64,000 nt of DNA from Glaciimonas sp. (lineage in GTDB: Bacteria; Pseudomonadota; Gammaproteobacteria; Burkholderiales; Burkholderiaceae_D). The notes beneath the pieces are model-generated. The model searched no databases and was not told where the DNA came from. It was given only the letters and a program-made list of their open reading frames with translations. The stretch's first letter is position 1; each line of letters starts with the position of its first letter. A program made the translations under genes and the position numbers. The stretch lies in contig JABBOY010000033.1 of assembly GCA_012927585.1 (NCBI GenBank), forward strand, positions 1 through 64,000. The letters run 5' to 3'. Of this stretch, positions 9,554 through 16,396 are shown piece by piece.

Positions 9554-9644
9554 AGCTATTTTCAGCAGCGTGAACCTGCATCTTATGCCTGTTGCGGGGC
9601 GCTGAATTCTGCTACGCTGATAATTTACATAACGGAGAAAAATA

Positions 9645-10295
9645 ATGTCTCAGGGCAATATGTTTGGCGCAGGACCGATGACCGATACACTCGATTTCGT
9701 CAAGAAGCTATGGGGCGGCATGAGCGTTCCCGGTATGCCGGCGATGGTAGCGCCGACCTTGTCGGTGGAAGAGCTGGAGCAGAAAATAGCCGACCTGAAA
9801 GCGGTCGAAACCTGGCTCAACGTCAACATGACCATGCTGCGCAATACAATCCAGGCGATGGAAGTGCAGCGCGCCACCATCAGCACGCTACAATCGATGA
9901 GCACCGCTTTCCAGACCGCAGTCAAGAGCAGCACCGAAGAAAAATTCGATGCTCCCGCATTCTGGTCTGCGCTGCAGCCCGAGAAAACCAGCCCGGCTGC
10001 ACCGGCCGCCACTGCGCCGGCAGCGCCGGCGCCAAAAACGGCGGTGAGCGTGCCATCTGAACTAGCGGCCCAAATGGCCAGCCCTGCCGCATGGTGGGAC
10101 ATCCTGCAGAATCAGTTCAAGCAAGCGGTCAGCAATGCGATGGTCGAACCTGAGACCAAGGCTGCCGGAGCAACTACTGCCAGCGTTGCTGCAACGCCCA
10201 GAACCCAACCCGCGCCACACAAGCCCACTGCCAAACCGATAGCAGCAAAACCTTCGCCAGCCGCAACTAAGCGCAAGCCGGCATCCAAAGCCTGA
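9645..10295 (+). CDS. phaM: PhaM-like polyhydroxyalkanoate granule regulatory protein
   Basis: A 216-residue protein with the PhaM-type N-terminal block: DTLDFVKKLWGGM, then PTLSVEELEQKIADLKAVE and TMLRNTIQAMEVQRATI, a coiled-coil-like helix. It ends in an Ala/Pro-rich linker and a lysine-rich tail (PAATKRKPASKA). In Ralstonia eutropha PhaM activates PHB synthase and attaches granules to DNA through such a tail. AACGGAG precedes the ATG. The window shows no PHA synthase, so the granule role rests on family resemblance. Confidence 0.8.
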   Translation: MSQGNMFGAGPMTDTLDFVKKLWGGMSVPGMPAMVAPTLSVEELEQKIADLKAVETWLNVNMTMLRNTIQAMEVQRATISTLQSMSTAFQTAVKSSTEEKFDAPAFWSALQPEKTSPAAPAATAPAAPAPKTAVSVPSELAAQMASPAAWWDILQNQFKQAVSNAMVEPETKAAGATTASVAATPRTQPAPHKPTAKPIAAKPSPAATKRKPASKA

Positions 10296-10302
10296 AACGG
10301 CG

Positions 10303-10350
10303 GCAAGCAGCGCGGGCTTGCAACCGCTCCTGCTTGCTTTGCCAATTTTT
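10303..10350 (+). terminator. Probable rho-independent terminator of phaM
   Basis: GCAAGCAG (10303-10310) pairs with CTGCTTGC (10330-10337), and a T-rich run follows (AATTTTTTA). It lies 8 nt after the phaM stop. The 19-nt loop is longer than usual. Confidence 0.5.
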
Positions 10351-10433
10351 TACACATTAAGCATACAAGGATATGTATATTTAATGTCGCATTGAAATAA
10401 AGCGGAAAAAGCATGTATTTTGGCGATACTCCC
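10345..10433 (-). repeat. GGAGTAT-N20-CCGC dispersed repeat, copy 2
   Basis: On the minus strand, GGAGTAT starts at 10432 and CCGC follows after exactly 20 nt. The AT-rich tail contains TTAAATATACAT, then a small hairpin (ATACA ... TGTAT) and TGCTTAAT. The tail is almost the same as that of the copy at 59765-59835. Confidence 0.7.
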
Positions 10434-10888
10434 GCCGATCACCGGAACGCCTGAATACCTGCGGGAACCGGCTGGCAATTGTCGCGCAACATCGTTACCG
10501 CCTTTTCTGCCGGAATTGCGCCGGGCGCCGGATTGCAGTCAGGCAGAGCATGCCGGGGCATCCCCGGCACGCAGGGTGCGGGTCGATTTGCGCACCGTGG
10601 CGCCATATGTACGGACCCAGCATCGATGCCCACATAAGTTGCTATTTTACGAATTCAATTGACAACCCTCGCTGCCGGGTTATGCAGGACAACTGTTGCA
10701 GAATGAATCAACTGCTCCAGCCTGTCGCGCAGCCCTCCTGCCCGATGCCGATTCTGACTGCTGCCGTTAATTGTCCCTGGCTTGCCGCAACCGTGCTGGT
10801 GTTTCAATGCTCGCCAGCCGCTAGGTACGTTTCTTGCGTTGTTTTTTATGTGAAAGACGCCCTGCGGCGCCTGCAATGGAAAGCAAAC

Positions 10889-12316
10889 ATGCCACCATCC
10901 TGTGTTCAATTGGAGCCACAGCTTAATGCGGGCGGGCGGCTCAGCCTGCATACCCGCATTAGCCTGCTGCTGACCGCCGTGGTGGCCGGCCTGATGCTGG
11001 TGCTGGGCGGGCTGTGGCTGAGCGATACCCGCGACAGCATTCATGAGGAAGTAACGGCGGCCACACGCGTGTGCGAACAATGGCTGAACGTCCTGGTGAG
11101 CGAAGCGCGCGCCGCGTCGTCCGCCTCTGCCAGTGAACGGCTGCTGGCCAATATCAAGGCTGCCGGACGCATCCGCGCCAATGCGCTCGAAATAGTCGAT
11201 GCCGGAGGCCGGCGTATTTACTTGTCGCCGCAGCCGACCTACAAGGCGGGCCGCGCCGCGCCGAACTGGTTCGCCCAGGCCGCCGAACCGTCTTTCGCGC
11301 CGCGCCGCATCGCTGCTGCAAACCTGACCTTGGTACTGTACCCCGACCCCTCGCGCGCCAGCTTGGATGCCTGGGACAGTTTGTTTGCGATGGCGGCTTG
11401 GACCTGCGCGCTGCTCGTCTTCCTGTTCATCGCTGCACGCTGGGCTCTGAACCAGGCTTTGCATCCGCTCGATCAAATCAGGGCAGCGCTCGAACGCACC
11501 GGCCAGGGCCGTTTCGATACCCGGTTACCGGTCTATGCCAGCCACGACCTGAACCGCCTGGCCAATGCTTTCAACGGCATGGCGGATCGCCTGAACGAAG
11601 CGGTCAATGACAATGTCCGCCTCGATAGCGAACGTGAATTGTCGCGCCTGCTACAGACCCGCCTTGAGGTAGAACGGCGCAGCATTGCCCAGGAACTGCA
11701 CGATGAACTGGCGCAAGGCATCACCGCTGTGCGCGCGCTGGCCGGCGCCATCGCCCAACGCACCACCGAACAAGCGGCCTTGCATGGTCACGCCCAGAGC
11801 ATCATTGCGGTCACCAACCAGATACAGGAAGGCATACGCCACATTCTGCAACGCCTGCGCCCGCTCGGCAATAATTCCGCAACCGATCTGGAGCAGGTGC
11901 TGCAGCACTACCTGGAACTCTGGCAGCAGCACTACCCGGAACTGGCGCTGCATGCCGACTTGCGTATCGGAACGCTGCAGGTCAGCGACGAACTGGCGCT
12001 GGCCGTGCTGCGCATTATTCAGGAAGGCTTGACCAATGTGGTGCGCCACGCCGCAGCAGCGCAAGTGCAACTGACGCTGCACACCCTGCAGCAGGCTGAC
12101 GGCGAGTGGTTGGATCTGACGCTGGCCGACAACGGGCGCGGCCTCTCCGACAAGACCAGCGACAATGCAGGTTGCGGCTTCGGCCTGACCGGCATGCGCG
12201 AACGGGTCGCGGCGCTGCATGGAGAACTATCGATCGACAGCATGGCGGGCGGCGGCGCATGTTTGCGGGCGCGCCTGCCTGCGTGCCGAATACAGACCAG
12301 TCAGTCTGCTAAATAA
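10889..12316 (+). CDS. Sensor histidine kinase, NarX/UhpB type (HisKA_3)
   Basis: A 475-residue membrane kinase. The first membrane segment covers about 19-40 (RISLLLTAVVAGLMLVLGGL), a periplasmic domain of about 120 residues follows, then a second membrane segment (about 170-188) and a HAMP-like linker. The phosphoacceptor region is ERRSIAQELHDELAQG, with His in the HisKA_3 ELHDELAQ motif. The HATPase domain shows NVVRHA, DNGRGL and GFGLTGMRERV. The chosen ATG has a modest GGAAAG upstream; longer forms are possible. The response regulator gene follows after 33 bp. Confidence 0.85.
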   Translation: MPPSCVQLEPQLNAGGRLSLHTRISLLLTAVVAGLMLVLGGLWLSDTRDSIHEEVTAATRVCEQWLNVLVSEARAASSASASERLLANIKAAGRIRANALEIVDAGGRRIYLSPQPTYKAGRAAPNWFAQAAEPSFAPRRIAAANLTLVLYPDPSRASLDAWDSLFAMAAWTCALLVFLFIAARWALNQALHPLDQIRAALERTGQGRFDTRLPVYASHDLNRLANAFNGMADRLNEAVNDNVRLDSERELSRLLQTRLEVERRSIAQELHDELAQGITAVRALAGAIAQRTTEQAALHGHAQSIIAVTNQIQEGIRHILQRLRPLGNNSATDLEQVLQHYLELWQQHYPELALHADLRIGTLQVSDELALAVLRIIQEGLTNVVRHAAAAQVQLTLHTLQQADGEWLDLTLADNGRGLSDKTSDNAGCGFGLTGMRERVAALHGELSIDSMAGGGACLRARLPACRIQTSQSAK

Positions 12317-12349
12317 ACGTAGTTGTGTATCTTTAATGGAGCACTTGCC

Positions 12350-12997
12350 ATGAACACTGTTCTGAACAATCTGACCGTTCTGCTGGCCGATGATCACGCC
12401 ATTGTCCGCATGGGTTTTCGTCTGCTGCTGGAAGGTGCCGGCGCCGCCAAAGTGATCGAAGCCGACAGCGGCGAGACGGCGCTCAGCCGCTACGACGAGG
12501 CGCAACCGGATGTGGTCGTCATGGATATCTCGATGCCAGGCATGGGCGGACTGGCGGCGCTGGTGCGCCTGCGCTCCCACCATCCGGCGGCGCGCGTGCT
12601 GATGCTGTCGGCTTACCATGACGCCATTACCCCAGTACGCGCGCTGAAAGCAGGTGCGCTAGGCTATCTGAGCAAGCGCTGTCCGCCGGAAGAACTAATC
12701 AAGGCGGTTCATCAGGTCAGTCGCGACCAGCGCTACCTCGACCCGGAACTGGCGCAATCGGTGGCGCTGGCGCATCTGGCCGGCGATGCCGACCCGGCCG
12801 GTGCCCTAACCGACAAGGAACTGCTGGTCTTCCTGCAACTGGCCCAGGGCCGTTCGGTCAATGAAGTGGCGCTTGACTTCCATCTCAGCCCGAGCACAAT
12901 CGGCACTCATCTGTACCACATCAAGCAGAAACTCAATGTACACAACACTGCCGAAATGACGATGGTCGCACTGCGCAGCGGTTTTATTGAAGCCTGA
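12350..12997 (+). CDS. LuxR/NarL-family response regulator
   Basis: A 215-residue regulator. The receiver domain begins TVLLADDHAIVRMGF, with acidic pocket DD and phosphoacceptor Asp in VVMDISMPGMGG; SAY and the KRC lysine follow. The C-terminal LuxR-type HTH contains GRSVNEVALDFHLSPSTIGTH and LNVHNTAEM. The start at 12350 follows TGGAG. It is the partner of the kinase upstream. Its 3' end converges with pqqD 118 bp away, and in pseudomonads regulators of this type control PQQ-linked alcohol oxidation, so control of the neighbouring pqq genes is a reasonable guess. Confidence 0.85.
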   Translation: MNTVLNNLTVLLADDHAIVRMGFRLLLEGAGAAKVIEADSGETALSRYDEAQPDVVVMDISMPGMGGLAALVRLRSHHPAARVLMLSAYHDAITPVRALKAGALGYLSKRCPPEELIKAVHQVSRDQRYLDPELAQSVALAHLAGDADPAGALTDKELLVFLQLAQGRSVNEVALDFHLSPSTIGTHLYHIKQKLNVHNTAEMTMVALRSGFIEA

Positions 12998-13115
12998 TCA
13001 AGGGCCTCCGATCATCCCATTTCTAGATCTGTCGTGAATGCGAAAACGAAGCGCTGACAGTACGCAGGTATGGCAAGAAAATTCGACAAAGTGCACGCTG
13101 GATAATGAGATGAAA

Positions 13116-13391
13116 TCAGGCGTGCAGCCAGCCCTTGTCCTGCGCCAGGTCGATGAACGCCTGCGTGCTGCGGTTAATTTCTGTGGTGTTGCCAGGGAAT
13201 GCCGCTTGCAGGTCGCCAACAATGTCAGCGACACTGCGCTGCCCATCGCAACGCTTGAGTATTTCGCCGGCTGAGCCGTTCAGTTTGATCAAGCCTTCCG
13301 GATACAGCAGAATGTAGGCCGCCTGGCTTTCTTCCCAGCGGAACACATATTGGGACGAAAGCCGGGGGATGGCGGTGGCGGACAGGGTCAT
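13116..13391 (-). CDS. pqqD: PqqD-type peptide chaperone (RiPP recognition element)
   Basis: A 91-residue protein with the PqqD winged-helix fold. Motifs include RLSSQYVFRWEESQAAYILLYPEGLIKLNGSAGEILKRCDG (shown here only as family hallmarks: YPEGL, LNGSAGEIL, CDG). PqqD binds the PqqA precursor peptide and presents it to the radical SAM enzyme PqqE. Here it lies directly downstream of pqqA, 71 bp away, as the last gene of the minus-strand set. Length and motifs are normal. Confidence 0.9.
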   Translation of the reverse strand: MTLSATAIPRLSSQYVFRWEESQAAYILLYPEGLIKLNGSAGEILKRCDGQRSVADIVGDLQAAFPGNTTEINRSTQAFIDLAQDKGWLHA

Positions 13392-13462
13392 GATTCAATC
13401 TCGCAAGGTCGGAGTAAGGAACGCAAGGGGCGGAAGCGGCATCCTGTCGCTTCCGAACACGC

Positions 13463-13540
13463 TTAACGCGTATATACGTAAGCGGTCACTTCAAAGCCGA
13501 GACGGATCTCGCAGTAAGCAGGGTTTTCCCAGATCATCAT
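13463..13540 (-). CDS. pqqA: PqqA-type precursor peptide (25 aa)
   Basis: A 25-codon gene preceded by TAGGAG 5 nt before ATG. The peptide begins MMIWENPAYCEIRLG and continues FEVTAYVYTR. It has the PqqA hallmarks: W-x-x-P-A-Y, R-L-G-F, and Glu17 and Tyr21 in E-V-T-A-Y, the two residues that PqqE cross-links and that become PQQ. The spacing of three residues between Glu and Tyr is the classical one. The second-position Met could also be the start. It lies 104 bp after the DHODH-like gene, so it may have its own promoter. Confidence 0.88.
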   Translation of the reverse strand: MMIWENPAYCEIRLGFEVTAYVYTR

Positions 13541-13644
13541 GTATCTCCTAGATTATGGTGCAGCGACATGCTGCGCCTGTACTGATTATTCGCTCATCGA
13601 CTGGCGCTCGCCAGCGTGCTTTAGCCAAAAACATCTCGTGAAAA

Positions 13645-14439
13645 TCATGAGCCGCGATTCATCGCATTTATCCTGACGCTGGTCCGACCCGGCGCCGCCA
13701 ATCCGGCCAGCAGCGACGGCAGGCAGGCGCACCCCAGTTCGACGAAAACGCTATGCACCTGAATGCCGCTCGCACCGGCATTCAGCGCGGCCCGCACATC
13801 GGCACTGCTGCGGATGCCGCCCACGGCCACCAGTTGTGCCGCATCGTCGATGCGCCGTGCCCATGCCTGCAGCCAGTCAAAACGTTCACGTCGCTGCGGC
13901 AGCACCGCGATCACCGCATCGAAACCCGCCGCCAGCGCCATCTGCGCAACTGCAGACAATGGCTGCGCCTCCAGCGGCAGCTTGAGCGCCAGCGCCACAC
14001 GGCGCCGGCCGCCGGCCGTCAGCCGCTCGCGCTCGTTGGCGACGACGGCCAGAGCATGGGCCAGCAGTGCCGCATATTCCGGCGCCAGCAAGGGCCGGTA
14101 GGCAGCCGCACTCAAATTGAAGCTCAGGTAATCGGCTACCGACCAGGCAGCCTGCAGCCCGGCCAGCCAGTGCGCGGCCAGCGCAGTTGGCGCTGCACAC
14201 TGCCCCAGACCCAGGCCGATGCCGATCAACGCCCTGTTCTGACTATTCGGCCAGCGGTTATCAAGCGCAGCAAGGCGCTGCACCAACACCGCGACGCCGG
14301 GATGACAGCCCGGTTCCGGATCAGGCGTGACGGTACCGAACTCGACGCTGCCGAAGCCGGCGCTCAGCAATTCAGCGGCGCGGCTGCCATCAAGGTCGAT
14401 CCCGCCCGCCAGGCCCAAGCGCAGCAGAAAAGGCTTCAT
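13645..14439 (-). CDS. Dihydroorotate-dehydrogenase-like FMN protein, divergent
   Basis: A 264-residue protein with a DHODH-type TIM-barrel outline: GLAGGIDLDGSRAAELL near the start, GFGSVEFGTVTPDPEPG, then LVAVGGIRSSADVRAALNAG and the GASGIQVHSVF phosphate-binding end. The block that holds the catalytic Ser/Cys in true DHODH (N-x-S-x-P-N-T) is reduced to FNLSAAAY, and the orotate-contacting NRMGF segment reads LDNRW. It is also shorter than class 2 PyrD. FMN binding looks retained but dihydroorotate oxidation does not. It overlaps the SerC-like gene by 4 nt (ATGA), which indicates tight coupling. It is a candidate tailoring oxidoreductase of this cluster. Confidence 0.75.
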   Translation of the reverse strand: MKPFLLRLGLAGGIDLDGSRAAELLSAGFGSVEFGTVTPDPEPGCHPGVAVLVQRLAALDNRWPNSQNRALIGIGLGLGQCAAPTALAAHWLAGLQAAWSVADYLSFNLSAAAYRPLLAPEYAALLAHALAVVANERERLTAGGRRRVALALKLPLEAQPLSAVAQMALAAGFDAVIAVLPQRRERFDWLQAWARRIDDAAQLVAVGGIRSSADVRAALNAGASGIQVHSVFVELGCACLPSLLAGLAAPGRTSVRINAMNRGS

Positions 14440-15527
14440 CCGTAACGCCGCGCAAAGTCGGCCATGCAGGCAGTCAGCGCCACCACGCCGGCCTCCGGCA
14501 TCGCGTTGTATAGGCTGGCGCGCAGCCCGCCGATCTGGCTGTGGCCACGCAAATTGCTCAGGCCGCGTTCTTCGGCCGCGCCAAGGAATACTTCAGTCAA
14601 CGCCTCATTGGCCAGATGAAAGCGGACATTGCTGGTGGAGCGATGGCCGACAGCCACTGGTGCACAGTAAAAGCCGTCGCTGGCGTCGATCGCCGCATAT
14701 AGCTGCGCCGCCTTGCGCCGATTGAGATCGCCCATCGCGGCCAGACCGCCGTTCCCGGCGATCCAGTCGAACACCATTCCGGCCAGATGAATCGCAATCG
14801 TCGGCGGCGTATTGACGCAACTACGCTGTTCGGCCTGAATCCGGTAACAAAACGGCGTCGGCGCCAGCGGTGCCGGCCGCTCCAGCAAATCCTCGCGCAC
14901 GATCACCACGGTCATTCCTGCGATGCAGATGTTTTTCTGGGCAGCAGCGTAGATCAGCCCGTAGCGAGATACATCCAGTGGCGCCGTCAGCAGGCAGGAC
15001 GTAGCGTCCGCCACCAGCGGGATGCTGCCGCAGTCGGGCAGCGCCGGGTAGGCGATGCCATCGACGGTTTCATTGGGCGTGATGTGGCAATACGCGCTGT
15101 CGACGGGCAAACGCCAGTCATGCAGCGGCGGCGCGGCGAGCGGTACGCTGCCGGCGAATTGCGCCACCAGCGTCACTTCGGCGTAACGCGCTGCCTCGAC
15201 CATCGCGCGCCGCGACCAGTAGCCGGAATCCGCATAGGCGGCGTGGCGCGAGTTGCCCAGCAAATTGAGCGGCACCATCGAAAACTGGTGCATCGCACCG
15301 CCGGCCAGGAACAGGATGCGGTAGTTGTCCGGCAGCGCCAGCAGTTCGGCCAGGCGTTGGCGGGCATGCATCAGGGTAGCGCGAAAGGCAGCGCCGGTGA
15401 ACGGGCGCTCGGCAGCGCATGCGCCATCGGCGCCGCGCACCAGCAATTCCTGCTGTGCACGCGCCAGCACCGCATCCGGCAGACGGGCCGGGCCGGATGC
15501 AAAGTTGTAGCTAGGGTGTGCTGACAT
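14436..15527 (-). CDS. SerC-like PLP aminotransferase, divergent active site
   Basis: A 363-residue fold-type I aminotransferase with clear SerC ancestry: YNFASGPARLPDAVL, CHITPNETVDGIAY, VADATSC, PLP lysine 198 in AAAQKNICIAG, and GGLRASLYNAMPEAGV. Compared with E. coli SerC, the phosphate-binding His-Arg pair in VSHRGKEF is replaced by Phe43-Thr44 (PFTGAAF), Arg in GHRVVGG becomes Ser (GHSQIGG), and the GGGRGQF arginine becomes Met. Loss of these residues argues against 3-phosphohydroxypyruvate as substrate. It sits in the pqq-like set and overlaps the DHODH-like gene. Its start codon and leader lie inside one arm of the 27-bp inverted repeat. Confidence 0.8.
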   Translation of the reverse strand: MSAHPSYNFASGPARLPDAVLARAQQELLVRGADGACAAERPFTGAAFRATLMHARQRLAELLALPDNYRILFLAGGAMHQFSMVPLNLLGNSRHAAYADSGYWSRRAMVEAARYAEVTLVAQFAGSVPLAAPPLHDWRLPVDSAYCHITPNETVDGIAYPALPDCGSIPLVADATSCLLTAPLDVSRYGLIYAAAQKNICIAGMTVVIVREDLLERPAPLAPTPFCYRIQAEQRSCVNTPPTIAIHLAGMVFDWIAGNGGLAAMGDLNRRKAAQLYAAIDASDGFYCAPVAVGHRSTSNVRFHLANEALTEVFLGAAEERGLSNLRGHSQIGGLRASLYNAMPEAGVVALTACMADFARRYG

Positions 15528-15781
15528 ATGATTTGGGAGATGCGTTCAAGCCACAACGTGGGCTGGCAAGGCGAGGGGCGCAGTTGGGGCTGGTGCCCCA
15601 ACAAGGCACGCAACGCAGTCCAGCGCGCGTTGTGGCTTGAACCCGCAGGAAATGGGGCTAAACAGGCGCATGGCGTTGTTGCAACCCGCTTGCAGTGCTC
15701 GCACTGTGCGGCGCGTGCTGCGCCTAGCCCTGCACCTGTTTAGACCCATTCGCACTCCCAAATCATATGTCAGCACACCCT
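15513..15781. repeat. 269-bp segment bounded by perfect 27-bp inverted repeats, with nested hairpins
   Basis: The arms at 15513-15539 and 15755-15781 are perfect reverse complements over 27 bp. The left arm contains the serC-like start codon and its upstream sequence; the right arm carries the same ATG-TCA-GCA-CAC-CCT in the other direction and ends 3 nt from the PuuD-like stop. Inside are two further inverted repeats: 15545-15558 with 15628-15641 (14 bp perfect) and 15658-15666 with 15735-15743 (9 bp perfect). The interior is GC-rich and has no convincing ORF. It could be a MITE-like insertion, a transcription attenuator or an invertible segment. Confidence 0.8.
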
Positions 15782-15783
15782 AA

Positions 15784-16293
15784 TCATTTGAACAGGAACG
15801 CACCACCGTGCGCACCGGCCGCCATGAATAACAGCAGCGGCAGCGACAGCATGGTGTTGGTGCGCGACGACAGGTGGCTGATGCGCGAACAGCGCAAGCG
15901 CTCGGCGAGGGTTGCCGACACCAGCCCCAGCACCTTCTGCTGGTGCGGCCACAGCACAAACCAGACGTTGAGCATCATCAGCGTGCCGAGATACAGGCCA
16001 ATGCCGATCGGTGCCAGAGCGCCATGCAAGCTCAGCGCGCCGCCCAGCGTGCCGCGTTGCCACAGCATCAGCAGGCCGGCGCTCCAGGTCACCACCGCCG
16101 CCCAGCGGAACACGCCATGCTCGCGATTGAGCAGAGCCTGAAAGCGCGGACTGTCGTCGTTGCTCAAGTCCTCGGCACACAGCGGCTGATAAGTCGGCCG
16201 CTGCACCACGCTGGAATAGTTATGGCCAATCCAGATCACACCGGCCAGAAAGTGCACCCAGCGCAGCAGCAGATCGAAAATCGCGGCATCCAT
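15784..16293 (-). CDS. PuuD-like (DUF989) integral membrane protein, without cytochrome domain
   Basis: A 169-residue membrane protein with about four transmembrane helices. It resembles the membrane part of urate hydroxylase PuuD: LLRWVHFLAGVIWIGHNY at the start, HGVFRWAAVVTWSAGLL, LNVWFVLWPHQQKVLG and NTMLSLPLLLFM. Full-length PuuD is more than twice as long and ends in a cytochrome c domain that is absent here. The histidines in helices 1 and 2 could bind haem b, so an electron-transfer role is possible. It starts 7 nt after the microprotein gene. Confidence 0.7.
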   Translation of the reverse strand: MDAAIFDLLLRWVHFLAGVIWIGHNYSSVVQRPTYQPLCAEDLSNDDSPRFQALLNREHGVFRWAAVVTWSAGLLMLWQRGTLGGALSLHGALAPIGIGLYLGTLMMLNVWFVLWPHQQKVLGLVSATLAERLRCSRISHLSSRTNTMLSLPLLLFMAAGAHGGAFLFK

Positions 16294-16300
16294 CGCAGCC

Positions 16301-16396
16301 TTACAGAATTACGAAATGCAGCAGCGCCAGCAACAGCGCTGTCAGCAACGCGCCCAGCAGCATGGTGCCGGCAGCAGTATCAAAGGGATGGCGCAT
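16301..16396 (-). CDS. 31-residue single-span membrane microprotein
   Basis: A 31-codon gene that starts immediately after the pqqE stop codon; the GAGGA at the end of pqqE serves as its ribosome-binding site. After a short hydrophilic start (MRHPFDTAAG) the rest is one hydrophobic helix rich in Leu and Ala, ending HFVIL. The next gene follows after 7 nt. Position and coupling suggest it is translated and works with the PuuD-like membrane protein, perhaps as a small subunit. No named family is recognised. Confidence 0.6.
   Translation of the reverse strand: MRHPFDTAAGTMLLGALLTALLLALLHFVIL

Larger units (their letters stand above)
10296..10888. other. About 590-bp intergenic region between phaM and the sensor kinase
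   Basis: It holds the phaM terminator, a minus-oriented copy of the GGAGTAT repeat (10345-10433) and a leader of about 450 bp for the two-component operon. The kinase frame is open back to 10550, but residues before 10889 have no domain character and an unusual cysteine content, so I treat them as non-coding. No other gene is seen. Confidence 0.55.

Noticed and set aside
10550-10888. N-terminal extension of the sensor kinase
   Set aside because: The upstream codons have no domain character and an odd Cys/Pro-rich composition; starting at 10889 gives a normal kinase N-terminus.
15767-16141. Plus-strand ORF starting MSAHPNHLN
   Set aside because: Its start is only the mirror copy of the serC-like start in the inverted repeat; the rest is antisense to the PuuD-like gene and has no family features.
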